Both the position numbers and the translations under genes were made by a program. Below the pieces are notes generated by a model. That model was not told the DNA's origin and did no database searches. It saw only the letters and a list, made by a program, of their open reading frames with translations. DNA of 64,000 nucleotides from Capitella teleta (taxonomy: Eukaryota; Annelida; Polychaeta; Capitellidae): positions 4,931-68,930 of the forward strand of contig KB311229.1 in NCBI GenBank assembly GCA_000328365.1, written 5' to 3'. The stretch's first letter is position 1; every line of letters begins with the position of its first letter. Positions 13,081 through 25,279 of the stretch are shown piece by piece.

Positions 13081-14107
13081 CCCAGTTGTGTGTACTTTGC
13101 TTGGATTTTTGCTAATATTTAAACTAATTAAGGTGTAAGCTTTCAATATTTGTGCATATTTAGGTAGCGCGCGATATATACTTAATATATCGAAAACGAG
13201 ACCCCTTCCTAATTTTTTTTAGCCATCATCCTCACAGATTATAGCTATAGAATGCAGCCAAATGTCGAGCTGGGCGCTCTGCGTTGGGCTGGGCCTGATG
13301 CAGAGCGCCGGGCTTGGCATCGGGCCAAACCGATTCGGCGGTTGGAAACAAAGGATGAGGGCATGCCTCCACAGAATTGAACAGCTCAGCTTGGAAGAGT
13401 CCCTTCTTCAATATAAATATGGATGCATTTTCAAGCATCAAATTTCACACAAAGTTTCATAAACCCTCCCCAGTCCCTGTTAATGCAATCATTATTTCAA
13501 AATAAATATTTAAAGAGCGCATAGCTTAATTGAGCCATGATTGAATGGTAACCGCAATGATTATTTGGTGTCAGGAGTTTATACGCAACTAGTTTATACA
13601 GATAATTTATCTTGGATTTTCAGCTATTCAAATACCACAGGTTCCACTGTATGTATATAAATATGGAAACAAGCTTTCAAGCTTCCTACATTTATTATAT
13701 ACCAGAACAAGATGACATCATTCATGAAAAGTGATCATCTCGGGTGCTGTCAGCTTTGTGGTTTTGAGAAAATCTAGAAGCAGATCGACTCACAACTCTT
13801 AGAAGCATAGTGTTTTTTGACTCCAAAGATCAACGGACCGTGGATCTCAACTAAGGCATTGTTGTTGGTGTGTTTGTGATGATCTTTAATGAATTGCTGA
13901 CCAAAGACAGCTCTCACATTCAAAGCTAAAGTTAATTAAAGAAATCCAGCCTTAGATCTATTATGAACTTTAATTATATAAATGACAGCTTCAATATCAA
14001 AGCACGCAACAATAATATCAAAGATGTTTGTTTAGAGTGTTTGTGCGAGAAACAGTATAAATCTAGTGACTAACAGTCTTCAGCATCATTAGTTCATCAG
14101 CATCGCT
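13081..14107. other. No gene recognised
   Basis: Contains a GC-richer patch at 13260-13350 with the repeated motif GGGCCTGATGC/GGCATCGGGCC, probably repeat-derived. No supported exon. Confidence 0.35.
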
Positions 14108-14312
14108 ATGGCTACAAAACGCAAGCTCGACGTGAAGACACATGAGACGTTTAGAGCTGCAACAACCAAAGCATATCGTAAATCAAAGCATCAGAACACG
14201 ATTTGACATCATAATGGTCATATAATAACGGCCTTGATCCCTCCGTCGAGGTATCCCTAAGTCGAAGTAATTGAGCTAACCCCACGAACTTCGACACATC
14301 GAGGTTTTACTG
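14108..14312 (+). mobile_element. Pogo/Tigger-like transposon fragment
   Basis: An ATG at 14108 opens MATKRKLDVKTHETF, which resembles the start of pogo/Tigger transposases (M-A-x-K-R-K), and stops after 32 codons. The right end, ATCGAGGTTTTACTG followed by TA, is a pogo-type terminus. The left terminus was not found. Decayed copy. Confidence 0.5.
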
Positions 14313-14314
14313 TA

Positions 14315-15794
14315 GTCTAAAATACTGTTAATGCTATGCAATCACAATTTCCTGAGGGGAGATTATGTACTGTCATACAGATGTCAACGCGTAATTACTG
14401 CATTGTTTATTACTTTCCATGCACCAGAGATAATTATAAAGGATGGACTGAATATTTGATCTCTGCGATGCAAAGATTATTGTACGCAAAAGAGAGATGA
14501 CACAGCCAGTAAAACATAATGATTATTTGTGATGGTGATACTTCCTTATTTTCACAATAATATATCATTTAATTATTTTTAATAATTAAAATAATAAATT
14601 GTATACCCCAGCCCGCTTGGATCCGCGTCCTACTGCAGAGTAGGATACATACCTAAGCGTGTCCAATTGCAGAGTTGGATGTCTAAGCGAGTGCTCATGC
14701 GTACAATTAGGCGAGCTCGAAGCAGGAGCGCACCCTCGAGGCGGAGCCTAGCTTCAAACCTTTTAATTTTCTGCTTGTGTTTGTTAAAGTACTGACAAAG
14801 CTGGGCCACATGCCATACGTTCGTCGGAAGCACGATCCAGAATCATGCATATTCATGAGTGAAGTGTGGGGCCAGGCATATGACTGCGTGTATGTAAAGA
14901 GAGGTAAACTTTTTATTTCACAAAGACCACAAAATCATATTAATAATTTTATTTAATAACTATGCATCACATATTGAGTCGACCACTGCTCGAAAGGAAT
15001 GGAATGGAATCATTCGGTTGTTATCTTCTTGTAGAGGTGGCTGTTCCATGTTTTGCGCATAACCGCTTTATCTTCAATTGCTACTTACTAGGCCCGATGC
15101 CCAGCTACTTCCATACTATGTACAGTGAGACAGAGAGGTACGTAGACCTCACCCGATTTATCTGTGACAATATAGTCACAGATGCTCACAGGTTCTCAGC
15201 GACACCAAACTTTAAAGATCTCTGGCATCAGCTCCTTGTTATAGACGCCTTAGTGCGCACGCTGGTCACAGCGAAGGGGGTGTTTTTTTTATTAACTGTT
15301 GATCGAGCCTACTCTCAAATGCTTTCACTGATGGCTTCTATGATCATCACGATGTGCGATTATAGGTTATTCCAGGGGTTAATTTCTCTGATTGGAAAAC
15401 TATATTTACAGATGTTTGTTCTTACATGTGTTTCATGTTTGTATGTTTCAGGTTTGTATTTGTGTCCTCAAGAAGTTCTATTACTTAATTCAAATAGCTC
15501 TATAGCTTAATTAAAAAGAAAAAAAGAAGAAGAAAAGATTGTGATGGTAACATGATGTTACATTTCATGATTTGTTGGGAAACCCAATCCTGTGTTCATG
15601 TAGTTATTAGTTGAATCTGCTTATACAGAAAACAAGCAAATACTTCCTCATTTTTGAAATTTATTTCTCTTGGTCACATGAGATGTAATATTAAGTGACA
15701 CTCATTACACCCATTCTGTACATAGGAAGTGAGGATCTGGAACTCCAGATCAATCTCCAATCGTGTTCTCAATTGATATAATTTCTAATTTCAG
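14315..15794. other. Upstream region of TIR-STING copy 2
   Basis: Holds a relative of the 12.7-kb foldback family at about 15080-15190 and a 182-codon open frame (14962-15510) that overlaps it and shows no domain. A splice acceptor at 15794 shows that copy 2 has at least one untranslated upstream exon here or further left. Confidence 0.4.
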
Positions 15795-15800
15795 TGTGGC

Positions 15801-18800
15801 ATGGCAGATTCTGTTGCTGACAAGGGAGGTGGGGAAGATGGGAGCCCTGATCTGTTGGGACTCTCGGAGGAAACTGAAAATAGTGGTGAGATTTTGTGAA
15901 AATATTGTTCTGTTCTATTTGAGGCTTCAGACGGCTAAAGTAAATCATGAGACCTGCATGTACACAGCTGGGAAGTGTGCACAATTGTTGCATAACAAGT
16001 GCCTTTGGTTTAGGTTATGGGCAGGATAAAGATACATCATAGTATATCTCAAAGGCTATGTATGATGTAGATTTCTTTGGGGCCTTTGCAAGGAAATCGT
16101 CAAATCGACCATGGCTTTTATTCTCTGTCATCTGGTTCCTTCCAGCCTTTGACCATGTAATGTTGTATAAATATGAATAAATTATTACCTATTATTATTA
16201 TTACCATACTAGTTTAATTCAGAATTCAGCCTACCCATATGACAATGGTAACACTGCCAGATTCAGTATGTGTGGAAGGTGGGTCTGTTTTGCTGGATGT
16301 TAATTGATTTCTTTACATTTGCTTGTGTTTCATCTCTCATTTTTCTCAATATGGGTACAGGTACAATTAGCTATTTAGTATTTAGCATGTATTAATTTGA
16401 ATGTTTTTATTATTATTTTATAGATGATGTTGATTGCTCTGACGAATTGATCGAGGCGGTTGAAAAAGAAGTTCAAAATCTAACTGATGTATTGCGGAGG
16501 AATCTGGACAGTGCTAAAAAGGTTCCATCAATTATTTTCGTTTGCATGAAGCTAAATCAACCTTTTCTCCGCAGAAAAAGAATTTACTTCAAGTACAGCA
16601 ATTTAGGACTAAAATTAAACAATGTGCCGCTCATTCCAACGTAGGTGCCAGTCACCCAATTACGGGGAAATCCACTTATGATAAGAAACTTGATGAAGGA
16701 TATGCTGTTCCAAGTTTGAACGGATATGAGTACCACGTGACAGTGTTCGGATCTGATGATGATTTAAAATGTTCTCGGGAAGTTGTTGAAAAATTAAAGG
16801 ATAAGGGATTTAAAGTTTTCTCATTTGACAACATTCTGGTAAGCCTTTTTTTGTTCAATAATTATTGCCTGATTTTTGAGGTTTTGATTTTTTTTAGCCA
16901 AATGAATCGACTGTGAAAAAAACGATGGCTGCATTTAGAAAGAGTCGTAAAGTGGTTGCGCTCATTTCTCAGAAGTTTATCCAATCACCAATGCACTATG
17001 AAATTTATGTTGCTTGCCATGAAATGAAAGAACGGCAGAGGGCTTTCTTGATTCCACTCCTCACTGGGTAAGTGCAAAGACATCCAGTAAGAAAATGTTG
17101 ATGCAAATCAAATCTGGATGCAAGTATCACTGTACTGCATAGTCTTGCTTAAACACACACTCCCTAATCACCGGCTTACCGCATAGGTATCCCACCATAT
17201 TTAAACCAGGTATTGATCAACTCATGTAAAAGTACATTGGCCTCAAGCCTCCAGGGATTTCAGTTTGAAACTTCCATCATAAATAAATTAAATATGCATC
17301 AATATCACAATATTCATGACCATATAGGCATATGCACATGGAGTAATGTCCCGAGGTTAAACAGGGCACGCATCTAAGCATTATATAGAACCTCTTCCTC
17401 TGACCTCTTCTTCTGTCATTCATCGCAGTTGCATCGTCAGTAATCAACACAAGCACAAAACCTCATAACAACACATTAGTTTTTGATATTATAGCTGTCA
17501 TAAATCTTTCTGAAAGTTACAATAGAATTGAAGCTGGAAATCTTTAATTGACTAATTGCGAATGCGTGCTGCCATTTGTCGGTTAATCAACAAAGATCAT
17601 TACAAGCAAACTATCAATGCCTTTGTTGAGATCCACCGTCCATTGATTTTAAGAGTCACAATTAAAGCTCTAAGCGTCACGGTTGGCAACAAAGAAGGGA
17701 TAAAGGCTGCTGACTGCTTTGTTTTGGGTGAGAATGTTGTGATGCTTTGTAAACACTTATTCTCCTTGAAGCTACCAAACTGAGAAATTTGTTCATTAAA
17801 GTTTTCAACTTCGAGCCACAGATAAAAAATATGTCCCCGGGGACACAGAAAACACTTTGAAAAAGGGATTAATTCGAGGATCAGACGTTTGAGGGACGGA
17901 TGTATATATGCTAATAGTATAGCATAGGAGAATCGTCGGAATTTTGAAAATAATTTGACGCAGGGAGGCATTGCAGAGAACCTTTAATTCCACCATGTGT
18001 GATTTCTCCTCTTTAATAATCATGTATGAGTGTATCTGTGGAATATTAGTGCTGCACTATGACTATGTACAGTAACTCTTATGGCGTGGTAACCTTGTTA
18101 CAACCCACTGCCACGATTTCTTGCACCGGTAGTTGAAATTAGGATCTGTTGTTTGAATTGAGAGTTTTTCCAAGATTTTCCATGTTGGCATTCAGTCGTT
18201 TTCTTCTTTTTCTCTTCAGTGTGGGTGAATGTGAGGTTCCGTCATATGTAAGAACTGTCAACAGTGTTTCAATGAGTGATGAATTGTGGTTGCGAAAGCT
18301 GATTGAAGTAATGAATGGTATGTACGATGCACGATGATTTTCTTGCATTAATATTTGGTGTGGTTACCCCATTAGCAATTTTGAATTAAGAAATCATTTG
18401 GTGCCCTCAGGATTTATCAAGACAGATTTTTGTTCTCATGATGTAAACATATTATGCTAACTATAATCCAGGGGAAAGCCTGGATACTAGTACAGTCGGA
18501 CCCCGTTAATCCGCACTCCCCCGTTCCCAAGGAAACAGGCGGATTAACAAAAAGGGCGGATTACATGTCAGACCACAAATAAATGAAAATTAGATGTCGC
18601 GTCCAAAAACCCAAATAGTGGCATGTATCATTAATTTGCAAGCAGGTCGAAGAAAAAAACTCGATCAAATGAAGTTGGCAATGTGGAGGATGGTCGTTGT
18701 GGGCCTTCATTTTATGCTTGTGTACGTGGATCAGCTTCGACTCTCCCAGTTTCAATTCCACTCGCTTCTGCAGTCGATTCCATGATCTCCACTCACATCT

Positions 18801-21800
18801 CCCGACGTTTGTTCTGCTCCTGAACATTGCCTAACTGAGCGACCATTTAAATTGAATGAAAGCAAGCCATGCATGCAGGCATAAACGAATCAACATGGCA
18901 ACGATACCCGCAGTTGATTTTTTGTTTAATTAACTTCTTAAACGTTGAATGGGCGGAGGGGCGTCGTTTGTTGTTTAATAGACCTGACTTGAAAGAATTC
19001 GCCAACAATTGATGCGTCGTGTCTTATATTTGTTTACACTACAATATTTTGAAAGGGCAGATTACATATGTAATTTATTATGTTACAGTGTAGATTTGTT
19101 CCTGAGAATCGTGATCGGAGGCGGATTAACAAAAAGGGCGGAGTACATGACACAATTAACATTTTAAACGATTCGTCCCTTGAATTCTAGGGCGGATTAC
19201 AAAATGGGCGGATTACATGACGGCGAATTAACTGGGTCTGACTGTATATCCTATTTTCCTAAAATTATTTTCAAAATCACCTTGAGAAATCCGTTGAATA
19301 ACTTGCTTCTCATTTCAGATGAGAGGCCATTAAGTACCTTAATCCCTACTGGGGATGTTGCGAACGGCTTAGCTTGGTCGTACTTTTATGGCTACATGAA
19401 GATTATTCTGCCGGGATTGCGAGAGCGAGTGGATAAACACGTGAAAGGAGACGAACTTACGAATTGTCTGAAAGATAAAAATGAGGACATCAATCTGCAG
19501 AAGGATGAAACTTTTCTCAAAAAGTTCATTTGCATTCTTCCGATGACCAGCGTTTGCCCCAACAATTTTGACGAAGCGGATGAAAATATTTTGACAATTG
19601 GATCAGTTGAATATTCATCAACCATATCTGGGAATGTGAAGAGGAACTACAAAACCTGTATTCACAGAGTGCAGCATCCAGAGGATAAAAGCAAAGTGAG
19701 TGAACTCTGCATGTTACTGATTTGTGGTACTAGATTTTTTATGCCAAGGGGGTCACTGCATTTTCAAAGGATATTGTTTCTTTCTCTTACTTCGATTGAG
19801 CGTGTAGCAGTCTTCATATTCGGTACCTAATAGTTGAAATTATTGTTCATTTATTCCAGAAATTCCTCTTCATGGGAGAGTTTGCTACTCCATTGAGATC
19901 CCTGGACAAAATGTATGAAGGGGGCATTGCTGGACTGACTCTAAAGGAACGAAACAGGCAAACTTCCATCTTTCAGATGAAACTGAAGGAGGTGATGTGT
20001 CATCCTGCCGCAGAGGATTGCATGGACTATTTTGTTCATCTGATCTATAAAGGTTGGTTGTTGATTTTGGAATCTGCTTATGCTTACCTTCTAAGGCTCC
20101 TTGGACCAAAAAAAAAAAAATATATACTGTTTCAGCAACCTGATTAAAAATGAGTCTGTGAAAAGAAAAAAGAAATCTCAAACAAAACCTCAAAACCAAA
20201 TCTAAATTTTGTTCATACACCTGATAAGGTGTTTATTTGCTTTACAGTGGTCTAATTGTGCTCCATAGCGACATTTGCATTTTGTCTGGGTGGCCGAGTG
20301 GTTTGGAATGCCTGCTTTCAATACCACGCGGACAGAGGATTGGTTGGTCTTTTACCTGGCAGCTAGTTATAGAATATAGCTGGTGATTTAGGGTCTAGGA
20401 TATTTGGCATCTAGTGATTAAAGCTCTAGGATATTCGGTCTTCATTGATTATCAATATTCGTGCATTCCTACCCCTCGCTTATGAATGATGAACACGGAT
20501 TATGCATGGACAAAAACTCGGCATACAGTGAAACCCCGCTAACTCGAAACTTCGATGAAGAGGGTTTTCGACGAATCAGGGTTTTCGAATTCACAACATA
20601 TTGGTAACGTTATGATCTATGCGATGACGTTACGATAGTGTTGCTGATCTCAAATTACATTGCCATGCCATGATTGCAGAGATGTCTCGTGGAGATTCGT
20701 CGACAGACTGATTAATTAGCTGTGACGATTCATCGCCTTCTATACTGATGAGCAGAGTTTGTTTATTATTGATTTTTCCCGCCTATTCAACATCTGAGGC
20801 TATACCGCTTTCACGAATTGTCTGGCGGCTGCTTTAATCGACACAATACGGTCGATTACGCAATGAAAAGACCGAGACGGAGATGCTGACTTCTTAACAA
20901 TGCGAGTGGTGACACGCGAGTCGATCTCTGTTTGTAAACAATTGTCAAAAACAGTCACCAAATTTGCACTAATTGCAATTAGCAAAAGGGTTCTTTGATC
21001 TCAAAAAACTTCACCACGAATACGATTCGATTTTGCTCAAGGGATCGAAAAATATGTTCAAGGAACAGGGTTTTTTGACGAAGAGGTGTTTGAGGAATCC
21101 GAGCAATCTGTAATGCTAAAGTACAAGGGAGTCGTCTGGACTTTGAAAACACTACGACGAAGAGGGGTCTTCGAGTTATCCGTTTTCGAGTTAGCGGGGT
21201 TTCACTGTACTTCATTACTTGGCATCAAGTGTGACCCAGTTGAGTTTTCACTTGGTATAGCCATGATGGCGAATGTATGTGCAGAGACAAAATGATGACC
21301 CAACACTACCCCTCCGCTCATTAATATATCAAGTCTCCACCCCCTTTGAGGTCTTCTGTGCCTTTCATATTTTCTCTGATATTGCCGATTTAAAAAGATC
21401 ATAAACTCTGTAGATTTCTGTAATCGTTGCATGTCTCCAAAATGTCATCAAAGTTAGTTGATTCAGCTTTATCCAATCACAGGCAAAAATTCTCTAACAT
21501 TCAACTATGCATGAAAATTAGCATATTTGAGTTGACTTTGATGTACAGTTATCAAAAGTTACCCCCAGGGTCGGTAAATGAGTTTGAGTTATAGTCATTT
21601 ATAGAGCTTTCCCAGTTATGTGCTTGTTGCTCGTGCCATCGTCTGCCTGTTAGACAATGATGTGGATTGTGGATGCCTAATTCTCTTTTGTCTCACTTCT
21701 GGGTTGCAATATAATTTTGATTTTCTTTTCTGCTTTACAGATGTGGACGGGAAATCTGCCGATGGATCCGTGAAGAAAGCCGACAATCTGGCTCTCCTGC

Positions 21801-21940
21801 TCTGCGAAACTATTGAACGGGAAATGGCTGCAGAATCGTCAAAAAAGAAAGCAGAGCAAGATGCGGCTGCTCAGCCAAAGGACGCGGAAGCTGAGCCAAA
21901 GTGTGATGACGCTGGAAATTGTGGAGTTTCAGAAGAGTAA
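15801..21940 (+). CDS. TIR-STING fusion protein, copy 2 (494 aa, 8 coding exons)
   Basis: Paralogue of copy 1 with the same TIR then STING order. Coding exons: 15801-15885, 16424-16521, 16575-16838, 16898-17067, 18220-18317, 19319-19695, 19860-20052 and 21741-21940. They total 1485 nt with every phase closing. Introns in the shared part fall at the same places and phases as in copy 1. Residues 1-110 are extra: an acidic start, then a helical, charged segment (about 30-80, heptad-like leucines) that could self-associate. TIR spans about 112-238 (YHVTVFGSDDD; Glu184 in MHYE is the candidate NADase residue). STING spans about 246-440: S259/Y260/Y264, R347/Y349 and E371/T374/P375 match the human pocket. 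An acidic insertion (residues 283-302) lies where copy 1 is short. The C-terminus is Lys/Ala/Glu-rich with no pLxIS motif. There are no membrane helices. One intron is only 53 nt. Large introns hold two MITEs. Confidence 0.93.
18493..19244. mobile_element. Pogo-like MITE in intron 5 of TIR-STING copy 2
   Basis: Ends CAGTCGGACCCCGTTAATCC and, inverted, CAGTCAGACCCAGTTAATTC, flanked by TA at 18491-18492 and 19245-19246. Internally the motif GGCGGATTAACAAAAAGGGC recurs near both ends. About 752 bp with no transposase. The right end stops about 75 bp before the exon 6 acceptor. Confidence 0.9.
20286..20345 (+). pseudogene. tRNA-Ser/Leu-like fragment
   Basis: GTCTGGGTGGCCGAGTGGTT resembles the 5' half and A box of class II (Ser/Leu) tRNAs, but no B box or acceptor partner follows. 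It is either a dead tRNA or a SINE head in intron 7 of TIR-STING copy 2. Confidence 0.35.
20526..21207. mobile_element. Pogo-like MITE in intron 7 of TIR-STING copy 2
   Basis: Near-perfect inverted ends CAGTGAAACCCCGCTAACTC, flanked by TA (20524-20525 and 21208-21209). Subterminal repeats of the type TTCGA and GACGAAGAGG recur inside. 682 bp, no transposase. A different subfamily from the element at 18493. Confidence 0.92.
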
Positions 21941-22188
21941 CTTGCGACTGGTTTTAAACTTCAAAATTTAATGAACTTCTTCTACTTGGACTTGATGGAT
22001 CTTAAAACTTAGTGCTAATATTGGTCACAGACAGAATACTAAGGGTTAGTGCTCTCTGATAAAAGTCACATGGAATTCTGTTGAAATTTGGTGTCATATC
22101 ATGTCGCATTGGTGATTTATGTCGACATTATGCTTATAAGTGAATGAATATTTCGATTATTTGTTCATTATAGTATCAAAATTTGTTC

Positions 22189-22194
22189 AATAAA
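22189..22194 (+). terminator. Poly(A) signal candidate for TIR-STING copy 2
   Basis: AATAAA about 250 nt after the stop codon, a normal 3' UTR distance. A second AATAAA occurs near 22870. Confidence 0.5.
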
Positions 22195-23199
22195 AATGAT
22201 GAATACAAATTACGGATAATGAAACTATATTACTACACCACTATTGGTAATATGTATGATTTTCTTGTTATCGGCATTCACTTGATTTTGATTTTGTTAT
22301 AAACTAATATAATTAATTAGTCGTGACTAATAAATCTTATGTTAAAGTTGTATGCTAGTTAATAGTATGCCATTCCCTCCACTCACCAAGAAGGTAAAAT
22401 ATATACCTGTACAAAGAAAAAATGGATTATCATATAATTTGATTGCTAGTCAATTGTGGCTTTAATTTATTTTATTTATTGTATTGTCATAAAAACTGCA
22501 AATTTCATTGCCCAAACTTGCTTTTAGACATCAGAAAATGTGGCCGTCTCTCCCTTAATTATAATCATGGAAAATGCAATAATATTACGACTAACATTAC
22601 ATGTATGCAAATACGATGTGCTTTCTCAAATTTATATGCAATTCGGATTTTGGTAACAAATTCTGAAATTCGATATTCCATGTGGGCTTAATTCATATCA
22701 AGTTTTGATGTGTTGTGTGAAAATTTGTGTTAATATAATAATTTATAAAAGTTATAATAATCAAGATTTGCTCTCGCTTTTTGTGTCCACATTCCTTATG
22801 CATCATTAATTTGTTTTCACCTGTTTTGATTGTTGGTCCTTGATTTTTTTCTTCTCCTATTACATGGAGAATAAAGGAAACTTGAAATCGTTTTTTGTTT
22901 GCTCATTTCACAATTAAAAAAAAATAAAAAAAATAAAAAAAAATAAAAAAAAAGAGTTGTGTGTTTTCAGAGGGTATATACCGGTAGGTTCATTATTGCA
23001 ATCCGGCCTTTTTATATGTTTCTTATAAGTCGTTATAAATCATTCTGAATTTATAAGGTTATCTGTTCATTTTCAGGTAAGTATTTCCACACAAATCCGG
23101 TCACGAATCAGGAGTTACATAGAATCAAGGGTTAATTAATAGGTCAATATCATGATTATGATCAATAAACAACTTACTCATGTCTAATTTGACTTAATG
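22195..23199. other. Intergenic, AT-rich
   Basis: Spacer between copy 2 and the tRNA block. It holds an imperfect AAATAAAAA tract near 22915-22950. No gene recognised. Confidence 0.4.
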
Positions 23200-23268
23200 T
23201 CATCCAGGAATTTTAATATTTTACCACTGATTTTCTTAAGCGCGTCCAGCTGTCTCTGTGGCGCAATT

Positions 23269-23318
<50 letters not shown>

Positions 23319-23534
23319 AGGGACGATGATTTTTTACTATTATTACTATTATTTATCCTCCTCTTTATACCATGTATACATTCGTTATTCTTGGGTTTTT
23401 TTATGTTTATATTTTCTCTGAATTGATCAATCACGAGCCCCCATGACTTGTACCCAGGATAAGTTGCGGGATAATCATAATGCACAACGATCTGCTGTCT
23501 ACAAAAACATAACGCAATCGCTATCATAACGTTA
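23200..23534 (+). repeat. Duplicated block A (contains tRNA-Asn 1)
   Basis: Matches 25161-25517 over its whole length: CATCCAGGAATTTT at the start, tRNA-Asn, TGAATTGATC in the middle, and GCAATCGCTATCATAACGTT at the end. Flanks have diverged far more than the tRNA, so the duplication is old and the tRNA is under selection. Block B runs into a GPCR promoter, while block A does not. Confidence 0.9.
23252..23325 (+). tRNA. tRNA-Asn (GTT), copy 1
   Basis: 74 nt. Acceptor GTCTCTG pairs with CAGGGAC, allowing wobble. The anticodon arm TTCGG/CCGAA encloses loop CTGTTAA with anticodon GTT. The T arm contains GGTTCAAGCCC. The discriminator base is G. No intron. A T6 tract at 23330-23335 serves as Pol III terminator. 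Identical to copy 2. Confidence 0.97.
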
Positions 23535-23689
23535 TCGGAGTGTCCACGTACAGAGCGGCTCTCTGCGAAGGAAAACTGCAAACAGCTATACGAGCAGAGC
23601 GGCTCTTCTTTCTCCGACACTGTTTTGTTTATATTTGGATAAATTTTTGGTTTCTCTTTCTAAATTAAATGTTGGTTGTTATTTAGGGC

Positions 23690-24905
23690 ACTACTTTACA
23701 GGAGCACTTGCCTATGTTGATGATTCAACGTTACTCGCGCCCAGTGTCAATGCTGCACAAAAAATGCTTACTGCATCTGAGCAGTTTTCTACGGAGCACC
23801 TTTACCGACATGGTAGAAAATAAAAAATATCACGTTCCGACATGATAATATCCTGTTCGGACACGATATTATCACGTACGGACAGGATATAATTATCATG
23901 TCCGAACGTGATATTTCCATCATAGCGGACAGCAAGCATGAGTAGATTCGTCTGTATTTCCATCTTGGATTGTCACACAGTGATATAAGTATCACGTTCC
24001 GACATGATAATTATCACGTTCGAACATGATATTGTCATGCCCGAACGTGATATTATCATGTCGGAACGTAATATTTATTTTTCTACCATGTCATCAATGG
24101 GGATGGTAAAAATAAATATCACGTTCAGACATGATAATTATCATGTCCGAACGTGATATTATCATGTCGGAATGTGATATTTTTTATTTTCTACCATGTC
24201 GTCAAAGGGGCTCCGTAGTTTTCGGATATTTTTGATGTCAAATTTAATTCCAGTAACATTTCTTTTTTGTTTTGTTTTTGCACAATGGTTCTCATGATGG
24301 TGTCAATATTTTCTTATGTGATGATTATATTCCTGTCAAGCCACACTCCATTTATTTTGGCTCAAGTGTCGGTTTAACTTATAATAGCTATAATATAGAC
24401 AGACCTTGTAAATGTATTATATTACAAACAAATATCATTATGTCACATTTTCTTCACACATACTCAAATCACTGTTTTCGTCAATTGCAATTCTTTATAT
24501 GGTAGCCCTTTATGAAATTTACAAAATGAATATATTGAACCCTTAGCACGAACTTGGAGACGTTGCATTCGACACTTTTTATGTCTGCACCCTAGTTCCC
24601 ATTCAAACTTGATTCCTCTTGTCATGGACTGTTTAAAGTTTGATTTACAATTGTTACTTTGTTTCTTTAAGTTCTTTACCAAAATATTTAATTCAACAAG
24701 TACTATTGTAAAATATGTTAGAAGAATTTGCCCAATGAACTACTCTGCTGTTTCAAATAATATGAAAACAAGTCTTTTTTTTTTAAGCCAAGAAACCCTC
24801 CTGTTCATGCCTCGATGTATCAACCAACTTTTAGCAAAGTAATATGGAATCACAACCTTAATTCATATACCCGTGAAGAAATTATAATTTTCGATGCGAT
24901 AAAAA
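23690..24905 (+). mobile_element. CR1/Jockey-type LINE remnant, split by a foldback element
   Basis: The translation shows the reverse-transcriptase catalytic box with neighbours (ALAYVDDSTLLAPSVNAAQ) and the downstream FDVKFNSS motif. After the inserted element comes the C-terminal region typical of these LINEs (WRRCIRHFLCLHPSSHSNLI and FFKFFTKIFNS). Frame changes and stops show it is dead. The 5' part is missing. It lies between the two tRNA-Asn blocks. Confidence 0.85.
23789..24218. mobile_element. Foldback/MITE built of repeated palindromic units
   Basis: Inverted ends CTACGGAGC, then CGACATGGTAGAAAATAAAA. The inside is a chain of alternately inverted ~23-bp units of the type ATATCACGTTCCGACATGAT. 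It interrupts the LINE frame: joining the flanks restores GAGCAGTTTTCGGATATT, and TTTT flanks both ends as a likely target duplication. About 430 bp. Confidence 0.88.
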
Positions 24906-25160
24906 AACCTGATATCTATAAATAATTCAATAATTCCCACCAATATTTCTCTACTAAATAATGTATTATGCGTTGTAATTATTATTATTATTATTGTTAT
25001 ATCATGTTCAAGTGTTCTATGGTTTTTTTCCCCACATTATTGTACAGGTGTTGCGCGAAATAAATTATTATTATATTATTATGACCATAACTGTTCCACT
25101 GGAGTTCATGTCTTTTACTTCATTGTTCTATAAAATATACAAAATATGAATTATAAGAAA

Positions 25161-25229
25161 TCATCCAGGAATTTTGATATTTATACACTAATTTCACTCA
25201 GCGCGTTCAGCTGTCTCTGTGGCGCAATT

Positions 25230-25279
<50 letters not shown>

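Noticed and set aside
14962-15510. 182-codon open frame as a gene upstream of TIR-STING copy 2
   Set aside because: It overlaps a foldback-family repeat and has no recognisable domain.
17161-17215. Extra exon reading YPTIFKPG after the TIR exon of copy 2
   Set aside because: The exon at 18220 continues the TIR fold, matches copy 1 and closes the phase without it.
23635-24842. Host gene with a YVDD motif (telomerase-like)
   Set aside because: The flanking motifs and C-terminal region are those of CR1/Jockey-type LINEs, and the frame is broken.
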